A stretch of DNA of 64,000 bases from Streptomyces celluloflavus. Its GTDB lineage: Bacteria; Actinomycetota; Actinomycetes; Streptomycetales; Streptomycetaceae. A model generated the notes under the pieces. That model worked only from the letters and a program-made list of their open reading frames with translations. It was not told the DNA's origin and did not search any database. The position numbers and the translations under genes are program-made. Below are positions 42,528-50,217 of the stretch, piece after piece (position 1 is the first letter of the stretch; every line of letters starts with the position of its first letter). Location of the stretch: positions 1-64,000 of the forward strand of contig JOEL01000022.1 in assembly GCA_000720995.1 (NCBI GenBank). Direction: 5' to 3'.

Positions 42528-43638
42528 GCCGCATGTGTGCGTCGTCGGCCACGGCGTGGCCGGCCGGCTGCACCGCCAACTGCTCGACGCCATGGGCATA
42601 TCCGTGTCCGTCGTCGACCCCACCGCCCCCGGCCGCGGCACCCCCTTACCCACCGCCGCCACCGTGGGGGAACTGTCCACGGACCGGCCGGTGGACGTCT
42701 GGTCGGTCTGCACCCCGACCGCCGGCCATGTACAGACCGTGGCCGCCGTCCTCGCCCGCGACCCCGAGGCCCGCATCCTGCTGGAGAAGCCGGCCTGCCG
42801 GTCCTGGGAGGGCCCCGAACTCACCGCGCTGCTCGGCGCGTACGACCGGGCCCGGCTGGTGGTGATGAACCAGTACGCGCACGCCAAGGCCCCCGCCATA
42901 CTTGAGGCCGTACGCGCCGAATTCGCCCCCCGGCACCCGGTGGCGGCCATCCGCGTCGCCTTCTGCAAGGACCGCCGCGAGGACATCGCGGCCGGCCGCT
43001 TCGTCGACCTCGACTACGGCGTCTTCGGCTACGAGTGGCTGCACATGCTCGCCGTCCTCGGCGGCTTCCTGCCCGCCCGGGCCTTCGACCACTATCTGCT
43101 GGCCGGGCCCGAGCCACAGGCCGTACGGATCGCCCGTGACCCCCACCTGGTCAGCACCGCGGCCCACGACACCACGACACTGAGCGCGGGTGCCGGCCTC
43201 GCGGGCGAGGTCGAGGTCGAGCTGTACTCCACCATCGTCGGCCCCGACGCCCCGCACGCGGCCCCCGCGCCCTCCTGGGCCCGGCGCACCGCACCCGCCG
43301 CCGACAGCCGGCTGCGGCTGGCCCGGATCGAGGCCGGACCGGTCCTCCTCACCCTGGAACTCGACCCGGTCTTCCTGCCCAACGGCACCCGGCTGCCCCG
43401 CAACACCCACCGGCTGACCATGGACGGGCCGCACGGTCACCGAGAGTGGCTGATCCCCGACTCTCCGATGGACAACGCGCTGCGGCACGGCATCGCGGCC
43501 CTGCTCGGCCCCGGCCCGCGCCCCGCGCTGGACCTGCGGTCCCTCGACCGCATCGGCCGGCTGGCCGAACTGGCCCGCACCGAACGCCCCGCACCCTCCA
43601 GCCCCCCGACCCCCGCCGCCCTGCCGACCCGACTGTGA
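42517..43638 (+). CDS. Gfo/Idh/MocA-family oxidoreductase (first), TTA codon
   Basis: A 373-residue NAD(P)-dependent oxidoreductase. The N-terminal Rossmann motif is VVGHGVAGRLHRQL; CTPTAGHV and ILLEKPACRS (EKP motif) are family signatures. The substrate domain is divergent (FCKDRREDIAAGRFVDLDYG, FGYEWLHMLAVLGGF). Such enzymes oxidise or reduce sugar or cyclitol hydroxyl groups. Codon 44 is TTA (42646-42648). ATG 42517 is preferred, as GGTGAGG lies 6 bases upstream; it overlaps the previous stop by 11 nt, so the genes are coupled. Confidence 0.87.
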   Translation: MPGRPHVCVVGHGVAGRLHRQLLDAMGISVSVVDPTAPGRGTPLPTAATVGELSTDRPVDVWSVCTPTAGHVQTVAAVLARDPEARILLEKPACRSWEGPELTALLGAYDRARLVVMNQYAHAKAPAILEAVRAEFAPRHPVAAIRVAFCKDRREDIAAGRFVDLDYGVFGYEWLHMLAVLGGFLPARAFDHYLLAGPEPQAVRIARDPHLVSTAAHDTTTLSAGAGLAGEVEVELYSTIVGPDAPHAAPAPSWARRTAPAADSRLRLARIEAGPVLLTLELDPVFLPNGTRLPRNTHRLTMDGPHGHREWLIPDSPMDNALRHGIAALLGPGPRPALDLRSLDRIGRLAELARTERPAPSSPPTPAALPTRL

Positions 43639-43651
43639 GAGTGAACTGCCC

Positions 43652-44959
43652 ATGAGCCGGATCTGCCTCGTCATCCCCAGCAACAAGTTCGACCAGTACT
43701 TCATCCAGCTCCCCCTGGACGCCGTCACCGCCGCCGGCCAACTGAGGGCGGAGGGCCACACCGTCACCGTGTGGGACCAGCGGCTCCAGGAGGCGCCCGA
43801 CGGTGAGGAGTGCGACCTGCTGGTCGTCTTCTCCGCGATCGCCGACCGCGCCCAGTGTTACCCGCTGGAGCTGGACTCCGTACGGGCCGCCGTCGAGCGC
43901 GCCGCGTCCCGCTACCCCACGGCCCGCACCGTCGCGGTCGGCCCGCACGGCACCCACCTGCCCGCCTCCACCCGCGCCGAGCTGGGCGTGGACCACATCG
44001 CCTGCGGCGAGACCGATTCGGCCACCGTCGGCGCGGTCCGCGCCCTGCTGGCCGGCGCCGACGCACCCGTGCTCCCGGGCGCCGCCACCCCGCACAACCT
44101 GCTGGACTCACCCGAGCCCCGCCCCCGTCCCTTCCCCAACCTCCCCCTGGAGGAACTCGCCTTCCCCGCCTACGACCTGGTGCCCACCGCCGACTACACG
44201 GCCGAGGTCATCTCCGGTGGGCTGCCGCTGCCCGGCCCCTGCGGCATGGTGCTCGCCGCCCGCGGCTGCACCTACGGCTGCACCTTCTGTCACCTGCCGT
44301 TCGGCACCAAGATGCGCAACCAGCCGCTGGACCGGGTGGTGCGCGAGATCGAGGCCCAGCAGGCCGCGGGCCTGGAGTTCGTGTTCTTCCTCGACTACGT
44401 CTTCGGCATCAACCGCACCTTCTACGGCGAGCTGTGCGCCCGGCTGGAGGGCCGCGGGGTGGGCTGGGTCGGCCAGACCCGCGCCGAGGTCGTCCTCAAG
44501 AACGACGTCACCGCCTGGGCGCGGGCCGGCTGCCAGGGCATGTGGCTGGGCGCCGAATCGCCCGCCATCGCCGACACCGGCGTCCACAAGCGGGTCAGCG
44601 AGGCACAGATCGAGGAGGCCGTCCTCAAACTGCGGGACGCCGGCATCACCCCCTTCGCCTTCGTGCTGCTGGGGCTGCCGCAGGACCAGGCGTGCATCTC
44701 CGGCCGCCTGGTCGACTGGGCCGCGAAGCTGCCCGCCTGGTTCGGCATCAACCAGCTCTATCTGCGGCCCGGCACCACCCTCTACGACCAGCTCGCGCCC
44801 CAGTACAACGGCGGGGTGCAGCCCGCCACCTGGCGTGAGGTCCAGGAGGTCACCCGCCGCTACCGCGCCGCCTACCCCACCGACCTGGACCACCAGCAGC
44901 GGCGGCTCACCGAACTCCCCAACTACCTGGGCAACGCCATCGCCCCGGTGACGGGCTGA
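43652..44959 (+). CDS. Radical SAM enzyme with B12-binding-like N-terminal domain
   Basis: A 435-residue protein. The N-terminal 130 residues have the Rossmann-like arrangement of cobalamin-binding domains (AAGQLRAEGHTVTVWDQR, VAVGPHGTHLPA), without the DxHxxG motif. The radical SAM cluster is RGCTYGCTFC (Cys206, Cys210, Cys213). The layout matches B12-dependent radical SAM enzymes, which mostly methylate unactivated carbons but can also catalyse rearrangements. FFLDYVFGINRTF and LGAESPAIADTGVHKRV are typical of the class. It starts 13 bases after the preceding stop and ends 9 bases before the next gene. Confidence 0.9.
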   Translation: MSRICLVIPSNKFDQYFIQLPLDAVTAAGQLRAEGHTVTVWDQRLQEAPDGEECDLLVVFSAIADRAQCYPLELDSVRAAVERAASRYPTARTVAVGPHGTHLPASTRAELGVDHIACGETDSATVGAVRALLAGADAPVLPGAATPHNLLDSPEPRPRPFPNLPLEELAFPAYDLVPTADYTAEVISGGLPLPGPCGMVLAARGCTYGCTFCHLPFGTKMRNQPLDRVVREIEAQQAAGLEFVFFLDYVFGINRTFYGELCARLEGRGVGWVGQTRAEVVLKNDVTAWARAGCQGMWLGAESPAIADTGVHKRVSEAQIEEAVLKLRDAGITPFAFVLLGLPQDQACISGRLVDWAAKLPAWFGINQLYLRPGTTLYDQLAPQYNGGVQPATWREVQEVTRRYRAAYPTDLDHQQRRLTELPNYLGNAIAPVTG

Positions 44960-44968
44960 GGAGGCGCC

Positions 44969-46081
44969 GTGCTGCGCTTCGGCATCCTCGGCTGCGGCTC
45001 GATCGGTGGCTTCCTCGGCCGCTTGCTGGCCCGGCCTGACGGCCCGCTGCGTGAGCGGGCCACTCTGGTGGCGGTCGCCGGACGGGACCCGGTACAGGCA
45101 CACCGGCTCGCCACCGAACTGGGCTGCGAGGCACTGGCCGTCCCCGAGCTGCTGGCCCGCACGGACATCGACGCCGTCGCCGTGTGCACTCCCTCCGGCA
45201 CCCACGCCGAACTGGGCACCGCAGCCCTGCGCGCGGGCAAGCACGTCCTGGTCGAAAAGCCCATCGACGTCACCCTGGAGGCCGCCGACCGGCTGATCGA
45301 CGCCGCCCGGCACACCGGCCGCACCCTCGGCGTCATCTCCCAGCACCGCTTCGACCCCGCCGCCGAAGTGGCCAGGGCCGCCATCGAGGACGGCACCCTG
45401 GGCCGGATCACCTCGGTCCTCATCGAGGTTCCCCTGTGGCGGGCGCGGTCCTACTACGCGTCGGGGCAGTGGCGCGGCACCCGCGCCCTGGACGGCGGCG
45501 GCGCCCTGATGAACCAGGCCGTGCACGCCGTCGACCTCGCCCAGTGGCTGGCCGGCCCCGTGGTGGAGGCCGCCGCCCACACCGGCCGGCTCGCCCACGA
45601 CGGCATCGAGGTCGAGGACGTGGCCACCGCCAGCCTGAAGTTCGCCGGCGGCGCGCTCGGCGCGCTGCTGGCCACCACCGCCGCCTACCCGGGGCGTACC
45701 ACCCGGGTCGCGGTCAACGGCGAGCGCGGATCGGTCGTCATCGACAACGACGAACTGGCCTACTTCCACGCCGCCCGCGAGGGCGAGCGGCCCGCCGCCT
45801 ACGGCGCGTACGGCGACGGCAACCAGGCCGCCGACCGGTGCCCGCCGCCGCCGGAGCCCCCGCCGCGCGACCGCATCGGCCTGCTCCACCAGCCCCACCG
45901 CGACCAGCTCGCCGACTTCTGCGACGCGGTCCGCACCGGCCGGCCACCCCTGGTCGACGGCGCCGCGGGACGGCGGGCGGTGGCGGTGGTGCACGCCGTG
46001 TACACCTCCGCCCGCACCGGGCGCACCGTACGGCTCGACGAGAGCGGCAACCTCACACAGGACAAGGGGAGGACCCCATGA
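44969..46081 (+). CDS. Gfo/Idh/MocA-family oxidoreductase (second)
   Basis: A 370-residue canonical member: GILGCGSIGGFLGRLL for NAD binding, AVCTPSGTHAEL, LVEKPIDVTLEAAD with the catalytic-type EKP Lys, and GGGALMNQAVHAVDLAQWL with the active-site His and Asp. It probably acts as a sugar/inositol-type dehydrogenase. GTG start with GAGGAGG 6 bases upstream. It ends with an ATGA overlap with the methyltransferase gene. Its substrate domain is much more typical than that of the other Gfo/Idh/MocA protein in this operon, suggesting two different steps. Confidence 0.92.
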   Translation: MLRFGILGCGSIGGFLGRLLARPDGPLRERATLVAVAGRDPVQAHRLATELGCEALAVPELLARTDIDAVAVCTPSGTHAELGTAALRAGKHVLVEKPIDVTLEAADRLIDAARHTGRTLGVISQHRFDPAAEVARAAIEDGTLGRITSVLIEVPLWRARSYYASGQWRGTRALDGGGALMNQAVHAVDLAQWLAGPVVEAAAHTGRLAHDGIEVEDVATASLKFAGGALGALLATTAAYPGRTTRVAVNGERGSVVIDNDELAYFHAAREGERPAAYGAYGDGNQAADRCPPPPEPPPRDRIGLLHQPHRDQLADFCDAVRTGRPPLVDGAAGRRAVAVVHAVYTSARTGRTVRLDESGNLTQDKGRTP

Positions 46082-46938
46082 GCGGGACCCTTCGGCACCC
46101 GGCGCCGGACGAGCACAAGGAGGCCCTGGCCCGGCTCTTCGACCGCAGCGCCCCGACGTACGAAAAGGTCGGTGTCTCGCACTTCGACGCCCTCGGCCGC
46201 CAGTTGGTGGCGGAGGCCCGCGTCCGGGAGGGCGAGCGGGTCCTGGACGTGGGGTGCGGCACCGGCGCCGTGCTCGTTCCCGCGGCGCGGGCCGTCGGGC
46301 CGAGCGGCTCGGTGACCGGCATCGACTTGTCCGCGGGCATGGTGGAGCGGTCCCGCGCGGCCATCGCGGAGGAAGGGCTGGGCAACGCCCGCGCCCTCGT
46401 CGCCGACGCCGAGACCGCCCACTGGGAGCCCGGACCGCCCGTCGACGGCACCTTCGACGCGGTACTCGCCGGGATCTCGATGTTCTTCTTCCCCCACCCC
46501 AGGGCCGCGGCCGCCCGCTACCGCCGGCTCCTTGCCGACGGCGGCCGGTTCGCCATCTCTTGGTGGGGCCGCCAGGACGAACGCTGGAACCCGGTCTTCG
46601 CCGCCAGTGCCCCCTACGGCGGCGCTTCCTCCCACCGGCTCCCGCCGGACAGCCCGTTCCGCTCCGTCGAGGACCTGCACGCCATGCTGTCCGAGGAGGG
46701 CTTCAGCTCCGTCGACACCGTGGAGCGGACCTGTGTCACCCGCTTCCGCGGCCCCCACCAGTGGTGGCAGTGGGTGTGGTCCACCGCGGGCCGGCAGTTC
46801 TGGGAGAGCGTGCCCGAGGACGCGATGGCCGACGCGGTCAAGGCGGTCGAGGCCGAGCTGGCCGGACTGCGCGCCCCCGACGGGAGCCTGACCAGCCGGA
46901 ACACCGTCCGCTTCACCGTCGCCGAGGCCGCTCGGTGA
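46078..46938 (+). CDS. Class I SAM-dependent methyltransferase
   Basis: A 286-residue methyltransferase of the UbiE/Methyltransf_11 type. Motif I is VLDVGCGTGAVL, followed by VTGIDLSAGMVERSR; the post-I acidic residue is in this block. The N-terminus (LARLFDRSAPTYEKVG) is like UbiE/Coq5 proteins. It overlaps the preceding gene by ATGA and the next by GTGA, so it is translationally coupled on both sides. Whether it methylates O, N or C is not decided by sequence. Confidence 0.93.
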   Translation: MSGTLRHPAPDEHKEALARLFDRSAPTYEKVGVSHFDALGRQLVAEARVREGERVLDVGCGTGAVLVPAARAVGPSGSVTGIDLSAGMVERSRAAIAEEGLGNARALVADAETAHWEPGPPVDGTFDAVLAGISMFFFPHPRAAAARYRRLLADGGRFAISWWGRQDERWNPVFAASAPYGGASSHRLPPDSPFRSVEDLHAMLSEEGFSSVDTVERTCVTRFRGPHQWWQWVWSTAGRQFWESVPEDAMADAVKAVEAELAGLRAPDGSLTSRNTVRFTVAEAAR

Positions 46939-48557
46939 GCGCCGCCTGCACAGCGCCGCACGAGTCGCGTACGGCGGCACCCGCCGCCCACCCGCTGTTC
47001 TCCCGGGAGTGGCTGCGGCACGCCGAGGCCACGGCCGGGCAGCGGCCCGCGGAAGGCGAGGCCCTCCGGCTCGGCCTGCGCCTGACCGATCCGCCTGCCG
47101 GGGTGGCCGGGCAGATCCTCGTCCTGACGGATCTGGCCACCGGCGCCCTGTGGTTCCGCGCCGGCGAATGGGACGAACGGCCCACCCTCGTCCTGACCCT
47201 CCGGCACGAGGAGGCCGCCGTCCTGCTGTTCGGGGACGCCGAGCGGCGGGTGCGGCTCTTCGAGCACGGACGGCTGGTCCTGGAAGGGGTGTTCCTCTTC
47301 ATCTTCTTCCTGGACCGGCTGCTGCAACAGGACCCGTCCGGGGCGCTGGCCCGGCTGCGCGGGTTCACCGCCGACGCGCCGCAGGCGGCGGGCCCGTGGC
47401 CGGGCGCCGCCGCGGCGGTCACCGCGCCGGACGCCGAGGCCGACGCGGTCCGCGCCGCCACCGAGGCGCTGCCCCGTACGGTGGCCGCCCTGCGCGCCGA
47501 ACTCGGCCGGACCACCCCCGGTGCCCAGCTCCACGTCAGCCACGTCCCGAGCGGCACCACCGTCTCCGCCGCTCTGGGCAGCTGCCGCCCCGGAGTGCCC
47601 TTCACCCGCGCCTCCCTGCCCATCTGGTACTGCTGCTCCAAGACGCTGGGCGCGGTGGCGATCGGCCAGTTGTGGGAGCGGGGCCTGCTGGACCCGGCGG
47701 CGCCGGTCGCACGCTACCTCCCCTGGTACGACGGCGACGGCCGCGAACGGATCACCCTCTACCAACTGCTCACCCACACCTCGGCCGTCCCCATGGGCCT
47801 GGACCCGCTGCACGGGGCCATGGCCGCCCCGGTCGCGCTCCGCCGTGAGCTGCTGCGGAACATGACGGTCCCGGCGGGGACGCCCCCCGGCGCGCGGATC
47901 AACTACGGGCCGTGGTGGGCGTGGTTCCTGATCGCCGAGGTCGTCCGCGCCGTGGACGGACGCGACTACGAGCGCTATCTCGCCGAGGAGATCCTGGCGC
48001 TCTGCGGGATGACCGACACCCGCGTGGTGCTCACCCCGCAGGAGTACCGCGCCGAGGCGGACCGGCTGCCACTCATCCACATCACCGGCGGCGGTCTCCC
48101 GGCCCAGCCCACCCACTGGTACGCCACCGCGGCATCCTGCACCCGGCCCATCCCCGGCCTGAACATCCGCGGGCCGATGTCCGACCTGGCGCTGTTCTTC
48201 GCCGCGCTGGCGGACGGCGGCCGGGGGCGCCACGGGCGCATCCTGCTGCCGCAGACCGTCATGGCGCTCACCGCGCACCACCGGGTCGGCCTGGTGGACC
48301 CGTTCGGCAACGCCGACTGGGGGCTGGGCTTCCGCGTCGAGTCCCGCCACCTCGGCGACGCGTGCACGGCCTTCAGCCGCCACGCCTCGCCGCGCACCTT
48401 CGGCCACTACGGGCTGTGGACCTCGGCGGCCTTCGCCGACCCGGACGCCGGCCTGGTGGTCGCGCTGCACCTCAACGGCAAGACCTGGCAGGAAGAGCAC
48501 CAGGAACGAATGATCACCATCGGTGACGCCGTCTACCAGGACCTCCGGCTGACCTGA
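46935..48557 (+). CDS. SCP2-like domain fused to a beta-lactamase/esterase-fold domain with Cys in place of the SxxK Ser
   Basis: A 540-residue cytosolic protein. Residues about 30-140 resemble an SCP2 sterol-carrier domain (TLVLTLRHEEAAVLLFGD, LEGVFLFIFFLD). Residues about 190-535 are a class C beta-lactamase/transpeptidase-like domain: ERGLLDPAAPVARYLPWYDG, LLTHTSAVP, INYGPWWAW for the YxN region and GHYGLW for the third box. The SxxK tetrad reads CCSK (233-236), so the nucleophile position is Cys, with Lys kept. Members of this fold act as esterases, acyltransferases or amide-bond formers in biosynthesis. GTG start overlaps the previous stop (GTGA). Confidence 0.82.
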   Translation: MSAACTAPHESRTAAPAAHPLFSREWLRHAEATAGQRPAEGEALRLGLRLTDPPAGVAGQILVLTDLATGALWFRAGEWDERPTLVLTLRHEEAAVLLFGDAERRVRLFEHGRLVLEGVFLFIFFLDRLLQQDPSGALARLRGFTADAPQAAGPWPGAAAAVTAPDAEADAVRAATEALPRTVAALRAELGRTTPGAQLHVSHVPSGTTVSAALGSCRPGVPFTRASLPIWYCCSKTLGAVAIGQLWERGLLDPAAPVARYLPWYDGDGRERITLYQLLTHTSAVPMGLDPLHGAMAAPVALRRELLRNMTVPAGTPPGARINYGPWWAWFLIAEVVRAVDGRDYERYLAEEILALCGMTDTRVVLTPQEYRAEADRLPLIHITGGGLPAQPTHWYATAASCTRPIPGLNIRGPMSDLALFFAALADGGRGRHGRILLPQTVMALTAHHRVGLVDPFGNADWGLGFRVESRHLGDACTAFSRHASPRTFGHYGLWTSAAFADPDAGLVVALHLNGKTWQEEHQERMITIGDAVYQDLRLT

Positions 48558-48615
48558 TGCCCGGGCCCCTTGAAACGCCCGCACACGCCCGCACCACAGG
48601 AACGGAGAACCGAGC

Positions 48616-49716
48616 ATGACCACCCCGCAACCCGAGGACGCCTTCCCGGCCGACTCACCGCACGCCATCATCGACGTCGCCGTCGCCTTCTGGAAGTCCA
48701 AGGCGCTGCTGAGCGCGGTCGAACTGGGCGTGTTCGAGGAGCTTGCCGTACGCCCCGCCACCCGCGCCGAACTCACCGGGAGGCTGGGGATCGCCGGCCG
48801 CGGCGCCGCCGATTTCCTCGACGCCCTGGTGTCCCTGGGACTGCTGGAGCGCGACGGCGGCGTCTACCGCAACTCCCCGGTCGCCGACCGCCACCTGGAC
48901 CCTCGCAAGCCCGCCACCGACATCTCCGGCTACCTCTCCTTCCTCAACGCGGGCTTCGGCTGCTGGGCGGGGCTGACCGACGCGCTGCGCAGCGGCGGCC
49001 GACTGGACTTCTCCGCGGCGCTGGCCGCCTCGCAGTCCGTGGACCAGGGCGGGGCCGGCGACCCGAAGCTGGTGGGCGCCGACGCCACGGACGACACCTT
49101 CGGCGAGGCGTACGCCGCCCCGGACCAGGTGACCGGATTCCTGCGGGCGATGACCGGCTACAGCATGGGCGCCAACCAGGCCATCGCGGAGCGGTACGAC
49201 TGGTCGGGGGCGCGGACGGTCGCCGATGTGGGCTGCGCCGAGGGCTCGCTGCTGGCCCAGGTGCTGTCCCGGAACCCACACCTCCAGGGCATCGGCTTCG
49301 ACCTGCCCGTGGTCGGCCCCGGCTTCGACGCCCACCTCGAACGGGTCGGCCTCACCGACCGGGCGCGCTTCGCCGGCGGCGACTTCTTCACCGACCCGCT
49401 GCCGACCGCCGACGCGATCGTGATGGGACACGTCCTGCACGACTGGGACCTGGACACCAAGAAGACCCTCATCGGCAAGGCGTACGAGGCGCTGCCGGAC
49501 GACGGCCGGCTGCTGATCTACGAGTCGCTGATCGACGACGACCGCCGCGAACGCACCACGGGCCTGCTGATCAGCCTCAACGTCTCCACGGTCTCGGCCG
49601 GCGGACTGGGCTACACCGGTGCCGAGTGCGGCGACTGGATGCGCGCGGCGGGCTTCCGCGACATCGCCGTGAGCCACTTGGACGGCCCGGAGTACCTCGT
49701 CGTCGGCGTCAAGTAG
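48616..49716 (+). CDS. COMT-type SAM-dependent O-methyltransferase
   Basis: A 366-residue O-methyltransferase of the Methyltransf_2 family with an N-terminal dimerisation winged helix (FWKSKALLSAVELGVFEEL) and a C-terminal catalytic domain: VADVGCAEGSLLAQVL (motif I), GIGFDLPVV, and the catalytic His in VMGHVLHDWD. It probably methylates a hydroxyl of the operon's product, late in the pathway. ACGGAGAACC precedes the ATG. It lies 58 bases after the SCP2-like fusion gene and is the last gene of the set. Confidence 0.93.
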   Translation: MTTPQPEDAFPADSPHAIIDVAVAFWKSKALLSAVELGVFEELAVRPATRAELTGRLGIAGRGAADFLDALVSLGLLERDGGVYRNSPVADRHLDPRKPATDISGYLSFLNAGFGCWAGLTDALRSGGRLDFSAALAASQSVDQGGAGDPKLVGADATDDTFGEAYAAPDQVTGFLRAMTGYSMGANQAIAERYDWSGARTVADVGCAEGSLLAQVLSRNPHLQGIGFDLPVVGPGFDAHLERVGLTDRARFAGGDFFTDPLPTADAIVMGHVLHDWDLDTKKTLIGKAYEALPDDGRLLIYESLIDDDRRERTTGLLISLNVSTVSAGGLGYTGAECGDWMRAAGFRDIAVSHLDGPEYLVVGVK

Positions 49717-50217
49717 CACCGCGTACCCGGCCGGTGCCCCGTGGCACCGGCCGCGTACCCCACCCCGCACACCTCCCGTCACGCCCCCGCGGCGTCCAGC
49801 AGCCGGGCGACCGGCTCGACGGCTTCATCCGGCTCTCGGTCCGTTTCCCCGGGCCTGCTCAGCGAGGTTCGCGTCCTCCCCTGCCCGGTAGCGCGCAGTG
49901 CGACCGCGATGTGGCTGTATCCGGGGTCTTGTTCCAGCTCCTCGACGACTTCACTGCCGAGCGCGAGGCAATTCAGGGCGATCAGGCCACCAGCCGGGTC
50001 AGCGGCAATCGAACCTGAGACACCCGACGGCGAACCCACCTGAGCGACAACGGGATGTGAGGCCGGCCAGGCCACCCGATCTCACATCCCGTTGCATCAC
50101 CCCATTTCAGGCACCATGCCACCGGCAAAGATCAAATGAGACGGGACAGCACCGCGGCGAGATCGCTGGTCGCCCGGGGTTGTCGATCCAACTCCGCGCA
50201 CCGGCAGGACCGAGTGC
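49717..50217. other. Intergenic stretch with a weak minus-strand ORF
   Basis: The minus-strand frame 49779-50075 (98 residues) contains NCLALGSEVVEELEQDPGYS, HIAVALRATGQGRTRT and PDEAVEPVARLLDAAGA, which has protein-like composition and could be the end of a lost gene; I do not recognise the family and see no ribosome binding site. A strong inverted repeat at 50048-50094 is listed separately. Confidence 0.35.
50048..50094. terminator. 14-bp perfect inverted repeat between convergent transcripts
   Basis: CAACGGGATGTGAG (50048-50061) and CTCACATCCCGTTG (50081-50094) are exact inverted copies around a 19-base spacer. The position, between the end of the region C operon and the end of the aldehyde dehydrogenase gene, suits a bidirectional terminator; a relic of a mobile element end is an alternative. 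Confidence 0.6.

Noticed and set aside
44108..45994. 628-codon minus-strand frame opposite the radical SAM and second Gfo/Idh/MocA genes
   Set aside because: Both plus-strand genes have intact catalytic motifs and translational coupling; the minus frame spans two genes and their junction, as a shadow would.
46614..48776. 720-codon minus-strand frame opposite the SCP2-like/beta-lactamase-fold gene
   Set aside because: Same reason: no motif, and it crosses gene borders.
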